A stretch of 22,393 nt of DNA from CBDIHP01 sp965279195 (GTDB lineage: Bacteria > Planctomycetota > Planctomycetia > Isosphaerales > Isosphaeraceae): NCBI GenBank assembly GCA_965279195.1, contig CBDIHP010000008.1, positions 1 through 22,393 of the forward strand. Direction: 5' to 3'. The notes beneath the pieces were generated by a model. It had not been told where the DNA came from, did not search any database, and was given only the letters and a program-made list of their open reading frames with translations. Below are positions 7,354 through 14,196 of the stretch, piece by piece. Each line of letters begins with the position of its first letter. Position 1 is the first letter of the stretch. Position numbers and translations under genes: made by a program.

Positions 7354-7370
7354 CCAGGGCCATGGAATGA

Positions 7371-7393
7371 CCCACCGCGCTTGAGCGCGTGGG
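7371..7393. repeat. Hairpin in a divergent promoter region
   Basis: CCCACCGCGC-TTGA-GCGCGTGGG forms a stem with one bulged C and a TTGA loop. It lies between divergent genes, 73 bases before the rluA-type start and 77 bases before the oxidoreductase start. It may be a regulatory site or a barrier to transcription; I cannot distinguish these. Confidence 0.4.
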
Positions 7394-7469
7394 GCCCACC
7401 GGCTAGGCTCAATGATCCAGTCCGTCCCACCGTCCCCGACCCCACCCGACCCACGAGGCCCGCACGACG

Positions 7470-8981
7470 ATGAAATCGATCTCACGCCGGAATTTCCTCC
7501 AGGGGTCCGCGGCGGCCGGACTGGCGTTCGGGATGCCAGGCATCTCCATCGGCGCCGGTCCCCGCACGATCGGGCCGAACGACACCGTGAATATCGGCGT
7601 GATCGGCCTGGGCTCGACCACGGCCATCGGCGGCGTCGGCGGACGCGGGCACCAGCTCATCGGCCGGCTCCGCGACATCCCGGGCGCCCGGATCGCCGCG
7701 CTCTGCGACGCCGATCAGTCCCACCTCGACCGCGAACTCGCGGACGCCGCCAAGAACAAGGAAAAGCCGAAGGCCTACCGCGACCCCCGCGAGGTCTTCG
7801 ACGACAAGGAGATCGACGCGGTCATCGTCGCCTTGCCGAACCACTGGCACGCGCTGGCGACCGTCTGGGGCTGCCAGGCCGGCAAGGATGTCTACTGCGA
7901 GAAGCCGTTCTCGCACGACCTCTGGGAAGGCCGGCAGATGGTCGCCGCGGCCAGGAAGTACGACCGGATGGTCCAGGTCGGCACCCAGAGCCGGTCGAGC
8001 CGGTTCCTGAAGCGGGCCTTCGATCGCATCCGCGCGGGCGAGCTCGGCCCGGTGAAGTTCGCGCACACGTTGATCTACCGCCAGCGCGACCCGATCGGCC
8101 TGGTCGACCGCCCCGTGCCGCCGCCGAGCACGTTGAACTACGACCTCTGGTGCGGCCCGATCGCCAACAAGCCGCCGATGCGGAAGCAGACCCACTACGA
8201 GTGGCACTGGTTCTGGGAGACCGGCAACGGCGAGATGGGGAACAACGGCATCCACGTCCTCGACATGTGCCGATTCGCCCTCGGCTACGAGCGCACTCCG
8301 CCGAAGGCCATGAGCATCGGCGGCCGGTTCAAGTTCCACGACTCCGGCGAGACGGCGAACACGCACATCGCCATGTTCGACTTCGAGCCGGCCCCGATCA
8401 TCTGCGAGATCCGCAACGTCGGCGACGCCAAGAAGCCGGCCACCGTGGGCAAGTATCGCGGCCAGAACAAGGGCATCCTGATCGACTGCGAGGGGGGCTA
8501 CTTCGCGGGCGACGGCACCGGCGGCGCATTCTACGATCGCGATGGCAAGAAGATGGGCACCGACCTGGGCAAGCCCGACACGCCCAAGGACCTGGAGATC
8601 TGGCACCTGACCGCGTTCCTCAACGGCGTCCGCAGCCGCAAGGCCGCCGACCTCGCCGCCGAGGCCATCCAGGGGCACCGCTCGACCTCGTGCTGCCACC
8701 TGGCGAACATCTCGCACCGTCTCGGCAAGCCGGCCACGCCGGAGGCCATCCGCGCGTCCGTCTCGGGCAACGGCGAGATGGCCGACGCCTTCAACCGCCT
8801 CGCCGGGCACCTGGCCGACAACGGCGTCAAGCTCGACGAGACCCCCGCCACCCTCGGCCCCTGGGTCACCCTCGACCCCGACTCGGGCCAGTTCGTCGGC
8901 GACCACGCCGACGCCGCCAACGCCCTGTCCAGGCGCGAATACCGCAAGCCGTTCGAGGTCCCCGACCTCACGAAGGCCTGA
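7470..8981 (+). CDS. Tat-exported Gfo/Idh/MocA family oxidoreductase
   Basis: 503 residues from the ATG at 7470. The N-terminus MKSISRRNFLQGSAAAGLAFG is a twin-arginine signal (S-R-R-N-F-L), so the protein is exported folded, probably with its nicotinamide cofactor. The Rossmann fold starts at VNIGVIGLGS (residues 40-49). EKP (144-146) is the conserved catalytic/cofactor motif, followed by QVGTQSRSSRFL, and by the motif GEMGNNGIHVLDMCRFAL (254-271) where the family has G-x-H-x-x-D. Length fits the large planctomycete branch of the family, which is expected to oxidise or rearrange sugar derivatives; the exact substrate is not evident. It ends at a strong hairpin shared with the convergent gene cluster. 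Gene and family are sure, substrate is not. Confidence 0.93.
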   Translation: MKSISRRNFLQGSAAAGLAFGMPGISIGAGPRTIGPNDTVNIGVIGLGSTTAIGGVGGRGHQLIGRLRDIPGARIAALCDADQSHLDRELADAAKNKEKPKAYRDPREVFDDKEIDAVIVALPNHWHALATVWGCQAGKDVYCEKPFSHDLWEGRQMVAAARKYDRMVQVGTQSRSSRFLKRAFDRIRAGELGPVKFAHTLIYRQRDPIGLVDRPVPPPSTLNYDLWCGPIANKPPMRKQTHYEWHWFWETGNGEMGNNGIHVLDMCRFALGYERTPPKAMSIGGRFKFHDSGETANTHIAMFDFEPAPIICEIRNVGDAKKPATVGKYRGQNKGILIDCEGGYFAGDGTGGAFYDRDGKKMGTDLGKPDTPKDLEIWHLTAFLNGVRSRKAADLAAEAIQGHRSTSCCHLANISHRLGKPATPEAIRASVSGNGEMADAFNRLAGHLADNGVKLDETPATLGPWVTLDPDSGQFVGDHADAANALSRREYRKPFEVPDLTKA

Positions 8982-8999
8982 TCGTCTTCCGGGTCGGGT

Positions 9000-9035
9000 G
9001 CGCTGCGACGTGGACGCGAGTCCGCGTCGCAGCGC
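9000..9035. terminator. Perfect bidirectional terminator hairpin
   Basis: An 11-bp perfect stem, GCGCTGCGACG (9000-9010) and CGTCGCAGCGC (9025-9035), encloses a second stem GGAC-GCGA-GTCC (9012-9023) capped by a GNRA-type tetraloop. It lies between the stop codons of convergent genes (8981 and 9047). There is no clear T-run on either side, so termination may rely on structure alone, as is common in high-GC bacteria. Confidence 0.7.
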
Positions 9036-9046
9036 CCCCTACGGGT

Positions 9047-9421
9047 TCAAACTTCCTCGTTGGTTTCGACCGGCGCGAGGTCGTACTCGGGCGAGTTGGG
9101 GTCCAGGTTCGCGGCCGAGAGGATCGACTCGCGCTGGAGTTGCCGGGCGGAGTTGGTCAGCAGGTGCCGACGCCGGGCGCAGGCGAGGCAGAGCTTCTCG
9201 TCGCCCCGGTGGAGGTAGATCTCGCCGGCGTAGAGGCGGTGGTAATAATCCTGGCCGGGGGCCATGAGGTAGCAGAACTCGCGCTCGCTGCCGAGTTTGA
9301 GCGCGATCTGCCAGCCGACCTCGTGCAGGAACAGCCGCTCGGGGCTGGTGGGCGAGGCCTCGGGGGGGATCGCGTCGTTTGCGGCGGTCGGATCCGCCGG
9401 GGTCTTCGGGCCTTGGCTCAT
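9047..9421 (-). CDS. Hypothetical protein, third gene of the HTTM cluster
   Basis: 124 residues. Its ATG (9421) overlaps the stop of the HTTM-DCC gene in an ATGA arrangement, which implies translational coupling. I do not recognise a family. The N-terminus is acidic and disordered-looking; residues 29-98 look folded, with HEVGWQIALKLGSEREFCYL, then APGQDYYHRLYAGEIYLHRG and DEKLCLACARRRHLL. Three cysteines (in FCYL and CLACA) may be relevant beside a thiol-disulfide domain, but this is speculation. No signal peptide or membrane helix is visible, so it is probably cytoplasmic. Confidence 0.7.
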   Translation of the reverse strand: MSQGPKTPADPTAANDAIPPEASPTSPERLFLHEVGWQIALKLGSEREFCYLMAPGQDYYHRLYAGEIYLHRGDEKLCLACARRRHLLTNSARQLQRESILSAANLDPNSPEYDLAPVETNEEV

Positions 9422-10860
9422 CGCCGGGACCTTTTCGATGGGGCTGCGCTGTTCGAGGGAGGGCCCGCGCCGACGGCCTCACGCCCGACGGGCGGGTGCA
9501 GCCCGCAGACCTCATCGTTGCAGACCTGGTCGCGGGGCCGCGAGGCCGCTATCCGATTGTAGACCCGGCGCCCGACCGGGGACACCCCCGGGATGAAGCG
9601 CAGCAGCGAGAACGCCGAGAACAAGGGCGTCCACGCCAGGATGGTCATCACCGCGTCATACCCCGACTGAACCTTGCCATCGCGTTCCACCAGGTGCATC
9701 GACCGGAGGCACGCCTCCTTCGTCAGCGACGGGTGCACGGCCGACACGTCCACGGCGTTCAGGTCGACCGGCTCGATCAACCGATCCGGGTCCCCCGCCG
9801 TGATGAGTGCCATCGACGCCCGGCAACGCGGGCAGAAGCCGTCGTAGAGCACCTTGCCGAGGGGCTGGGGTTCCAGGCCGGTGACCAGGCTCCGCAGCCA
9901 GGGGCCCGAGAAGAACGCCACGTTGCCGACGATCATCGTCAGGCCGAACTCCCAGAGCCCGAGCGTCATGCCGATCCCGACGTGCATCAGGATCGCCGAG
10001 CCCACGATCAAGGGCCGCAGCGGGCCGACCCACACCAGCGCGATGTAGACGATCTCCAGCGTCAGCGCGACATGCGTGAGGATGTTGATGAGGTCGGGAT
10101 ACGCGGCCATCCAGGTCAGGTCGATGACCCGGAAGTCGCCGATCACGAGCGTCCGCCAGAGGGCGTTGCCCTCCCACCAGCGCGGGCTGAGGAGCTTGGC
10201 CATGCCCGACATCAGGTAGACGACCGCCAGGTGGCATTGCAGGAGACGGATCGCGACGTTGGCCGAGACGGTGGGCTCGGGCCGGCCGCCGGGGGCCGTC
10301 CAGCGGCCGTCCTTGTTCCGCTTCGCGACCTCGGCCCGGTTGCGTCTCAGGCGGGCGAAGTAGCGGTCGAGCGAGACCGCCTGGCCGCTCGCGCCGGTGC
10401 AGGCGACGTAGAGGGCCCAGGTGGCGATGATCTGGTCGAAGCCGTAGAGCGCGATCGGCACACGCCGGGAGGTCGCCACGACGATGATCCAGGCCAGAAC
10501 CGCCGTGACCCGGCTGAGGATCCCCAGCGTGAACGCCAGGAGGATGGCCACGCAGCCCAGCCAGACGGGCCGGAGCATCGAATCGGGGACGTAGAACCAG
10601 AACGACCACGACCCCGGCCTTTGCTCCATCTGGAACTGTCGGACGACCGTCGGGTCGGCCCAGCCGGTCGAGCCGAGGTAGCCCTGGAGGTCGAGCCCGT
10701 AGGCGAACACGCTCCAGGTGAGCATGGCCCCCACGAGTACCCGGAGGACGCCGAGCGTGGTCGGGTCGGCCGGGGTGAAGAAGAAGCGGTCCCAGGCGTG
10801 CGCGGAGGCCCTGATCAGCCCGGCCGCGTAGGCCGTCAGTCCGGTGAGGAGCCGTCGCAA
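9418..10860 (-). CDS. HTTM-domain membrane protein fused to a DCC thiol-disulfide domain
   Basis: 480 residues. The start is a TTG at 10860 with GGAG 7 bases upstream; no ATG fits better. Residues 30-325 are an HTTM (vitamin K-dependent gamma-carboxylase-like) region with several membrane helices and the family-like block YLMSGMAKLLSPRWWEGNAL (residues 215-234). Residues 336-442 are a DCC (DUF393) domain with KVLYDGFCPRCRASM, in which C343 and C346 form the C-x-x-C site, and RLIEPVDLNA typical of the fold. HTTM proteins are related to a carboxylase that works together with quinone and thiol redox steps, so the fusion is functionally suggestive, not proof. The gene overlaps its upstream neighbour by 25 bases and its downstream neighbour by 4. 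Confidence 0.88.
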   Translation of the reverse strand: MRRLLTGLTAYAAGLIRASAHAWDRFFFTPADPTTLGVLRVLVGAMLTWSVFAYGLDLQGYLGSTGWADPTVVRQFQMEQRPGSWSFWFYVPDSMLRPVWLGCVAILLAFTLGILSRVTAVLAWIIVVATSRRVPIALYGFDQIIATWALYVACTGASGQAVSLDRYFARLRRNRAEVAKRNKDGRWTAPGGRPEPTVSANVAIRLLQCHLAVVYLMSGMAKLLSPRWWEGNALWRTLVIGDFRVIDLTWMAAYPDLINILTHVALTLEIVYIALVWVGPLRPLIVGSAILMHVGIGMTLGLWEFGLTMIVGNVAFFSGPWLRSLVTGLEPQPLGKVLYDGFCPRCRASMALITAGDPDRLIEPVDLNAVDVSAVHPSLTKEACLRSMHLVERDGKVQSGYDAVMTILAWTPLFSAFSLLRFIPGVSPVGRRVYNRIAASRPRDQVCNDEVCGLHPPVGREAVGAGPPSNSAAPSKRSRR

Positions 10861-11465
10861 GGGAATTCTCCGATCCGTTCCAGGGCCGTGTAATACCGCT
10901 CGGCGTCGAGGTCGATCCCCTTGCGCGAGTAGGGGCGGGTTTCCAGTTCGTGGCGGATCTCGTCGAGCTCGGGGATCAGGTGGAACTGGCGCTGGAGGAC
11001 CACCGTGGACGCCCCCGGGTTCACCGCCCCGAGATGCTTCGCGAAGGCCCGTGCCCAGCGGCTGCGGTCGCCATCCCCCGCGCGCCTGGCGGCCTCGAAG
11101 TCCTCCGACAGGCTATTCGCCAGGGCGAGCTGCCGCTGATAGAGCAGTCTCGGCCGGGTGGAAGGGTCGGGGATCCGCACCTCCTTCTCGGGACGACCGT
11201 CCTTGAACCGCACCGTGGCCTTGATGATCGGCGTCGGCGGCGGGTCGATGTAGTAGCGGTACGAGTAGCCCTGGTCGAGCAGCTCGTGATAGGGCGAGAA
11301 CGCCCTCGCCACCTCGCGTTCGAGGTTCGAAGCCGGCGGCGCGCCCCAGACCCCCGCCAGGATCGCCATCCCATGGAAGACGATCGCCAGGCTCGCCGCC
11401 ACCTTGGCCGTCGTCGACCACGGCCTCGTCTGGCCCCCGTCCTCCGTCACGTCCGTCGCCGACAT
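10836..11465 (-). CDS. Membrane-anchored partner protein of the HTTM cluster
   Basis: 209 residues from the ATG at 11465, with GGAGG about 7 bases upstream. One membrane segment lies at about residues 21-41, so the remainder is outside the cytoplasm or faces the same side as the HTTM loops. The body contains SPYHELLDQGYSYRYYIDPP (57-76) and STRPRLLYQRQLALANSL. From my memory of planctomycete gene neighbourhoods, proteins with a Y-L-D-x-G-Y pattern and a P-R-L-L-Y-x-R block often precede HTTM genes. No enzymatic motif was seen. It is the first gene of the three and overlaps the HTTM gene by 25 bases. Confidence 0.78.
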   Translation of the reverse strand: MSATDVTEDGGQTRPWSTTAKVAASLAIVFHGMAILAGVWGAPPASNLEREVARAFSPYHELLDQGYSYRYYIDPPPTPIIKATVRFKDGRPEKEVRIPDPSTRPRLLYQRQLALANSLSEDFEAARRAGDGDRSRWARAFAKHLGAVNPGASTVVLQRQFHLIPELDEIRHELETRPYSRKGIDLDAERYYTALERIGEFPCDGSSPD

Positions 11466-11556
11466 ACGATCCCCTCCATGTCCCGGCCCGAATCGCCCCG
11501 CCTAACCTATCGGCAAGCCGCGAATCGGGCCAGTGCGATTGGAACAGGAAGCGGTT

Positions 11557-11567
11557 GATGTGACATC
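11557..11567. promoter_or_regulatory. Palindrome upstream of the toxin-antitoxin pair, candidate operator
   Basis: GATGT-G-ACATC is a perfect 11-base palindrome whose end is 19 bases before the PIN toxin start. Ribbon-helix-helix antitoxins usually bind short palindromes just upstream of their operon, so autoregulation is a reasonable inference. No promoter with both hexamers is evident. Confidence 0.4.
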
Positions 11568-11586
11568 CGCGCCGTAGGTTCAGGCT

Positions 11587-12015
11587 ATGCCGATCACCCT
11601 CATCCTGGATACCAACGTCGTCGTCGCTGGCCTCCGGTCCGCCTCGGGCGCCTCTCACTCGCTTCTCCGGATGGTCGGGACAGGAGTGTTCGAGCTCGGC
11701 CTCACCCCGGCACTGGTCCTCGAGTATGAGTGCGTCTGCTTGCGACATCTTGATAGTATGAGCATCGGGACCGAAGACTTGTCTGCCCTCCTTGACTACT
11801 TCTGTCGGGTCGGGCGTCGATCTCATGTCCGTTTTCGAGCCCGACCGAGCGTCGTGGATCCCGGGGATGAAATCCTGATCGAAGCGGCGATTGCTACGTC
11901 CAGCCTCTGGATCGTGACCCACAACATGAGGCACATCGCCGACGGTGCGGCACCGTATGGAATCGAAGCGGTCCGCCCGGGCGAGGCACTGCACCGACTG
12001 GAGGAATCCCGATGA
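11587..12015 (+). CDS. PIN-domain toxin (COG1569-like)
   Basis: 142 residues from the ATG at 11587. Catalytic-type acidic residues are visible: D8 in LILDTNVVVAGL, E46 in LVLEYECV, and D91 and D94 in DPGDEILIEAA. The fourth position, usually acidic (T-G-D or similar), reads VTHNMRHI here, as in the COG1569 branch. PIN toxins are metal-dependent ribonucleases. The gene overlaps the following small gene by ATGA, so the toxin comes first, the reverse of the common antitoxin-first order. An alternative role as a housekeeping PIN protein is less likely given the partner. Confidence 0.85.
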   Translation: MPITLILDTNVVVAGLRSASGASHSLLRMVGTGVFELGLTPALVLEYECVCLRHLDSMSIGTEDLSALLDYFCRVGRRSHVRFRARPSVVDPGDEILIEAAIATSSLWIVTHNMRHIADGAAPYGIEAVRPGEALHRLEESR

Positions 12016-12248
12016 GGCCACTGCAAATTGAACTCCCTCCAGAACTTCGGATGGAAATCGCCAGGCTCGCCGCGACCACGCCGGGCGGAGAGTCCGCGTG
12101 GGTGGCCGAGGCGATCCGCGAGAAGCTCGCCGCGCAGGCCGCGGCGGAGCACCTGTCCGCGAGGGCCGAGAGAGGAGACCGCGCGTTCTACGAGCGGATT
12201 CTCGCGAAAGTCCCGATCACAGAACCCCTGCCAGGTGACGAGATCTGA
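12012..12248 (+). CDS. Antitoxin of the PIN pair, ribbon-helix-helix-like
   Basis: 78 residues, starting within the toxin stop codon (ATGA at 12012-12015). The N-terminus has the pattern of a ribbon-helix-helix protein: a short strand, LQIELPPEL (residues 4-12), a helix, then SAWVAEAIREKLA (28-40). The C-terminal part (SARAERGDRAFYERILAKV) would be the toxin-binding tail. It likely neutralises the PIN protein and binds an operator; the palindrome at 11557 is a candidate. The fold is inferred from pattern only. Confidence 0.7.
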   Translation: MRPLQIELPPELRMEIARLAATTPGGESAWVAEAIREKLAAQAAAEHLSARAERGDRAFYERILAKVPITEPLPGDEI

Positions 12249-12613
12249 CCCGCGATCGTTTCCGGACATCGTTTCGCGACCGCCAGATCTGACGCCGTCG
12301 CGCCGGTGGAGTTCGATCGCCCTACGTCATCTTTTGCACACTTCCGCGCTCCAGATTGCCTGAACCACCCATTTTGTGAGTTTTCGTGGTTTCTATTTGC
12401 CCCTCAAGGTCGCACGTATTAGAATCTGCGGTACCTGGACAGAGATTGACGATCGCACTGGGAAGAGCGGTCTCGGGGATCGGGCGGGCTTCGCGTTCTA
12501 CCTAGGACGCGGGCAATGGGATGGCCCGCCGGATCCCGGGCGATGCCGGGCGGCCACCGGCGTCGCGGCTTGGACACGGCACCTTCGGTTCGACACCTGG
12601 GGAGATTGCTGAG
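12249..12613 (+). other. 365-bp intergenic region before the Cys-Tyr repeat gene
   Basis: The first part (to about 12430) is less GC-rich than its surroundings and holds a good promoter candidate at 12397-12425. The remainder is a GC-rich leader of about 180 bases with short palindromic runs such as GGATCCCGGG, for which I see no specific function. No convincing gene lies here on either strand. Confidence 0.5.
12397..12425 (+). promoter_or_regulatory. Candidate promoter of the Cys-Tyr repeat gene
   Basis: TTGCCC (12397-12402) and TAGAAT (12420-12425) are separated by 17 bases, close to the sigma-70 pattern, in a locally AT-richer stretch. It would give a leader of roughly 180 bases before the ATG at 12614. 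This is a pattern match only. Confidence 0.45.
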
Positions 12614-13345
12614 ATGCAAGGGACGATCGTTATGCTGATGGCCCTCTCGGGCCTGGGCTGTCATCACAAGGACTGTGCGGCCCCGGCCTACGCGACGGGC
12701 TGCTATTCGAGCTCGTTCAGCTCGTGCTACAACTCCTGCTACTCCAGCTGGGGTAACTCGGCGTACGTCGGCTCCTGCTACTCGAGCTGCTATAGCTCGT
12801 GCTACAACTCCTGCTACTCCAGCTGGGGGAGCTGCTACAGCTCGTCCTACCGGGTCAAGAAGCACAGGCACGGCCTGTTCGGCTGCAAGAAGTCGTCGTG
12901 CTCGGCCTGCGAGCCGACCGTCTACGAGAGCTCGTGCTACACCAGTTCCTGCTACAGCGGCTCGTGCTACAGCAGCTCGTGCTACTCGTCGCAGCCGATC
13001 GTGGTCGACGCCTGCTGCCCGCCGGTCTTCGGCGCCTCGACTCCGACCTACACCGACATCGTGGTGTCGCCCCAGACGGTGACCGCCCCGGCGAAGGCGA
13101 TGGCCCCGGCCGCCGTCGATTCGACCCCGGCGAAGGAAATGGCCCCGCCGCCGCCCGCCGCCCCGGCCCCGGCCCCGGCCCCGGTCGCTGCCGCCCCGGT
13201 CGTCCCCCCCGCGCCCAAGCCGGTCGTCCCGGCCGCCCCCGCGGTCCCGGTCCCGCCGGCCGCCGGCCTGACCCCGCCGGTCGGCGACCTTCCCCCGCCC
13301 GCCCCGGTCCCGGCCCCGCCCGCCGGCATCGTCGCCCCGAAGTGA
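12614..13345 (+). CDS. Cys-Tyr-Ser repeat protein with Pro/Ala-rich C-terminus
   Basis: 243 residues from the ATG at 12614 (GGGGAG at 12598-12603); the ATG at 12632 is another possible start. The N-terminus has a short hydrophobic run (IVMLMALSGLGC) that may be a signal sequence ending in a lipid-type cysteine, although the lipobox is not canonical and no basic residues precede it. Residues 30 to about 135 contain 12 Cys-Tyr pairs in units such as SSCYNSCYSSWG, which occurs twice, with 19 cysteines in the whole protein. A basic break (RVKKHRHGLFGCKKSSC) divides the repeats. The last 80 residues or so are Pro/Ala/Val-rich (PAPAPAPV). I do not recognise a family. A cell-surface, disulfide-crosslinked structural protein is inferred; planctomycete envelopes have been described as rich in cysteine and proline. 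Confidence 0.8.
   Translation: MQGTIVMLMALSGLGCHHKDCAAPAYATGCYSSSFSSCYNSCYSSWGNSAYVGSCYSSCYSSCYNSCYSSWGSCYSSSYRVKKHRHGLFGCKKSSCSACEPTVYESSCYTSSCYSGSCYSSSCYSSQPIVVDACCPPVFGASTPTYTDIVVSPQTVTAPAKAMAPAAVDSTPAKEMAPPPPAAPAPAPAPVAAAPVVPPAPKPVVPAAPAVPVPPAAGLTPPVGDLPPPAPVPAPPAGIVAPK
12719..12828 (+). repeat. Two identical 35-bp direct repeats inside the Cys-Tyr gene
   Basis: Bases 12719-12753 are repeated exactly at 12794-12828, a period of 75 bases (25 codons). Each copy encodes the block SSCYNSCYSSWG. Exact DNA identity, including third codon positions, indicates recent duplication or gene conversion. Confidence 0.85.
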
Positions 13346-13370
13346 TCGGGACGCCGGTTTGATACTGACG

Positions 13371-13425
13371 CGACGGTCCGCCGAGCCCCCCACCTTTCGA
13401 CCGGGGGGACATCGGCGGATCGTCG
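13371..13425. terminator. Long hairpin between convergent genes
   Basis: The 14-base arm CGACGGTCCGCCGA (13371-13384) pairs with TCGGCGGATCGTCG (13412-13425) at 13 positions plus one G-T pair. After a small internal loop a second stem, CCCCCC (13386-13391) with GGGGGG (13403-13408), follows. It lies 25 bases after the stop of the Cys-Tyr protein and before the stop of the DUF421 gene, so it probably terminates both. Confidence 0.65.
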
Positions 13426-13434
13426 TGTTTCGAA

Positions 13435-13454
13435 CGGCGGCCGTCCGGCCGCCG
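13435..13454. terminator. Second hairpin between the same convergent genes
   Basis: CGGCGGCC-GTCC-GGCCGCCG is a perfect 8-bp GC-only stem with a 4-base loop, 9 bases after the preceding larger hairpin. Together they make a tandem terminator for the gene pair ending at 13345 (plus) and 13487 (minus). Confidence 0.55.
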
Positions 13455-13486
13455 CGCAGAGGACGTTCGGGCACCCTGGCTGAGAC

Positions 13487-14122
13487 TCACCCGGCCTGCT
13501 TCTCCAGGATGCCCCGGAGCGCCGCCACTTCCTTGGCGAGGTCATCCAGCCTCGCCAGCACCTCACCCTGAAGTCGGACCGCCAGTCGCGGCTCCTTCGC
13601 CTCGATGGAGAAGGTCCCGCCCGGTTCGAGCGTGACCTTGTCGATCTCTTCCAGGGTCCCGACCCCCTGCCGGTGGACCATCGCCAGGAGTTCGGCCTTC
13701 GTGATCAGCTCCCGGGCCATCGCCTTGGGCCGGAGCTGCCCGTCCTTCATCAGGACGGTCGACCGCCCCTCGATGATCTGGTCCAGCCGGCGGTGCCCGA
13801 AGAGGAACCGCACCACGACATAATTGATCGCGCAGAGGGCGAACGCGCCGACCAGCCCGCCGGTGACCGAATTGTCTTCGCCGATGATTGCATTCTGGAC
13901 CGTGTTCGAGAGCGACAGGAGCACGACCAGGTCGAACGGGTTCAACTGCGCCAGCTCGCGCTTGCCGAAGATCCTCAGCAGGAGCACCAGGAACAGATAG
14001 ACCAGGATCGGCCGGATGATCTTCTCGACGAGCGGCAGGTCCAGGTGGAACAGGCTCGCGGTGATGGAGTCGCCCGCGGCCCAGAGTGACGTCCAGATAT
14101 CCAGATCGAGGAACCGGAGCAT
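13487..14122 (-). CDS. DUF421 membrane protein (YetF-like)
   Basis: 211 residues from the ATG at 14122. Three membrane segments occupy about residues 34-110 (ILVYLFLVLLLRIFGKREL, then VVLLSLSNTVQNAII, then FALCAINYVVVRFLFG). The motif FGKRELAQLNPFDLVVLLSL and the NAIIGEDNSVTGGL block are classic DUF421. The soluble C-terminal part (VLMKDGQLRPKAMARELITK and onward) matches the family's cytoplasmic domain, and it ends with a short coiled-coil-like helix (LARLDDLAKEVAALRGILEKQ). The function is unclear; YetF-like proteins have been linked to spore or stress biology in Bacillus. It follows cysA by 74 bases on the same strand but behind a hairpin, so it may or may not be in that operon. Confidence 0.9.
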   Translation of the reverse strand: MLRFLDLDIWTSLWAAGDSITASLFHLDLPLVEKIIRPILVYLFLVLLLRIFGKRELAQLNPFDLVVLLSLSNTVQNAIIGEDNSVTGGLVGAFALCAINYVVVRFLFGHRRLDQIIEGRSTVLMKDGQLRPKAMARELITKAELLAMVHRQGVGTLEEIDKVTLEPGGTFSIEAKEPRLAVRLQGEVLARLDDLAKEVAALRGILEKQAG

Positions 14123-14147
14123 TTCTCATCGCCTCGCGATCGGCCAG

Positions 14148-14167
14148 GCCCCGCGAATCTGCGGGGC
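14148..14167 (-). terminator. Hairpin after cysA
   Basis: GCCCCGC-GAATCT-GCGGGGC is a perfect 7-bp stem with a 6-base loop, 30 bases downstream of the cysA stop on the minus strand. It may end the sulfate operon or attenuate readthrough into the DUF421 gene. There is no T-run. Confidence 0.45.
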
Positions 14168-14196
14168 GAAGCCCTCACGCTACCGCGATCTTCGGA

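Noticed and set aside
7412..9562. A very long open frame on the plus strand in another frame than the oxidoreductase
   Set aside because: It is a shadow created by high third-position GC; its translation is Arg/Pro/Gly-rich with no family motifs, while the overlapping frame encodes a clear Tat-exported oxidoreductase.
9379..10893. A 504-codon plus-strand frame opposite the HTTM gene
   Set aside because: Its Asp/Arg/Pro-rich translation lacks structure, and the minus strand carries clear HTTM and DCC motifs with ribosome sites.
12339..12425. A sigma-70 promoter using TTGCAC near 12338
   Set aside because: No acceptable -10 hexamer lies 16-18 bases downstream; the TTGCCC/TAGAAT pair fits better.
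12719..12828. CRISPR-like direct repeats
   Set aside because: There are only two copies, they are in frame within a repetitive protein, and the spacer is also repeat-derived coding sequence.
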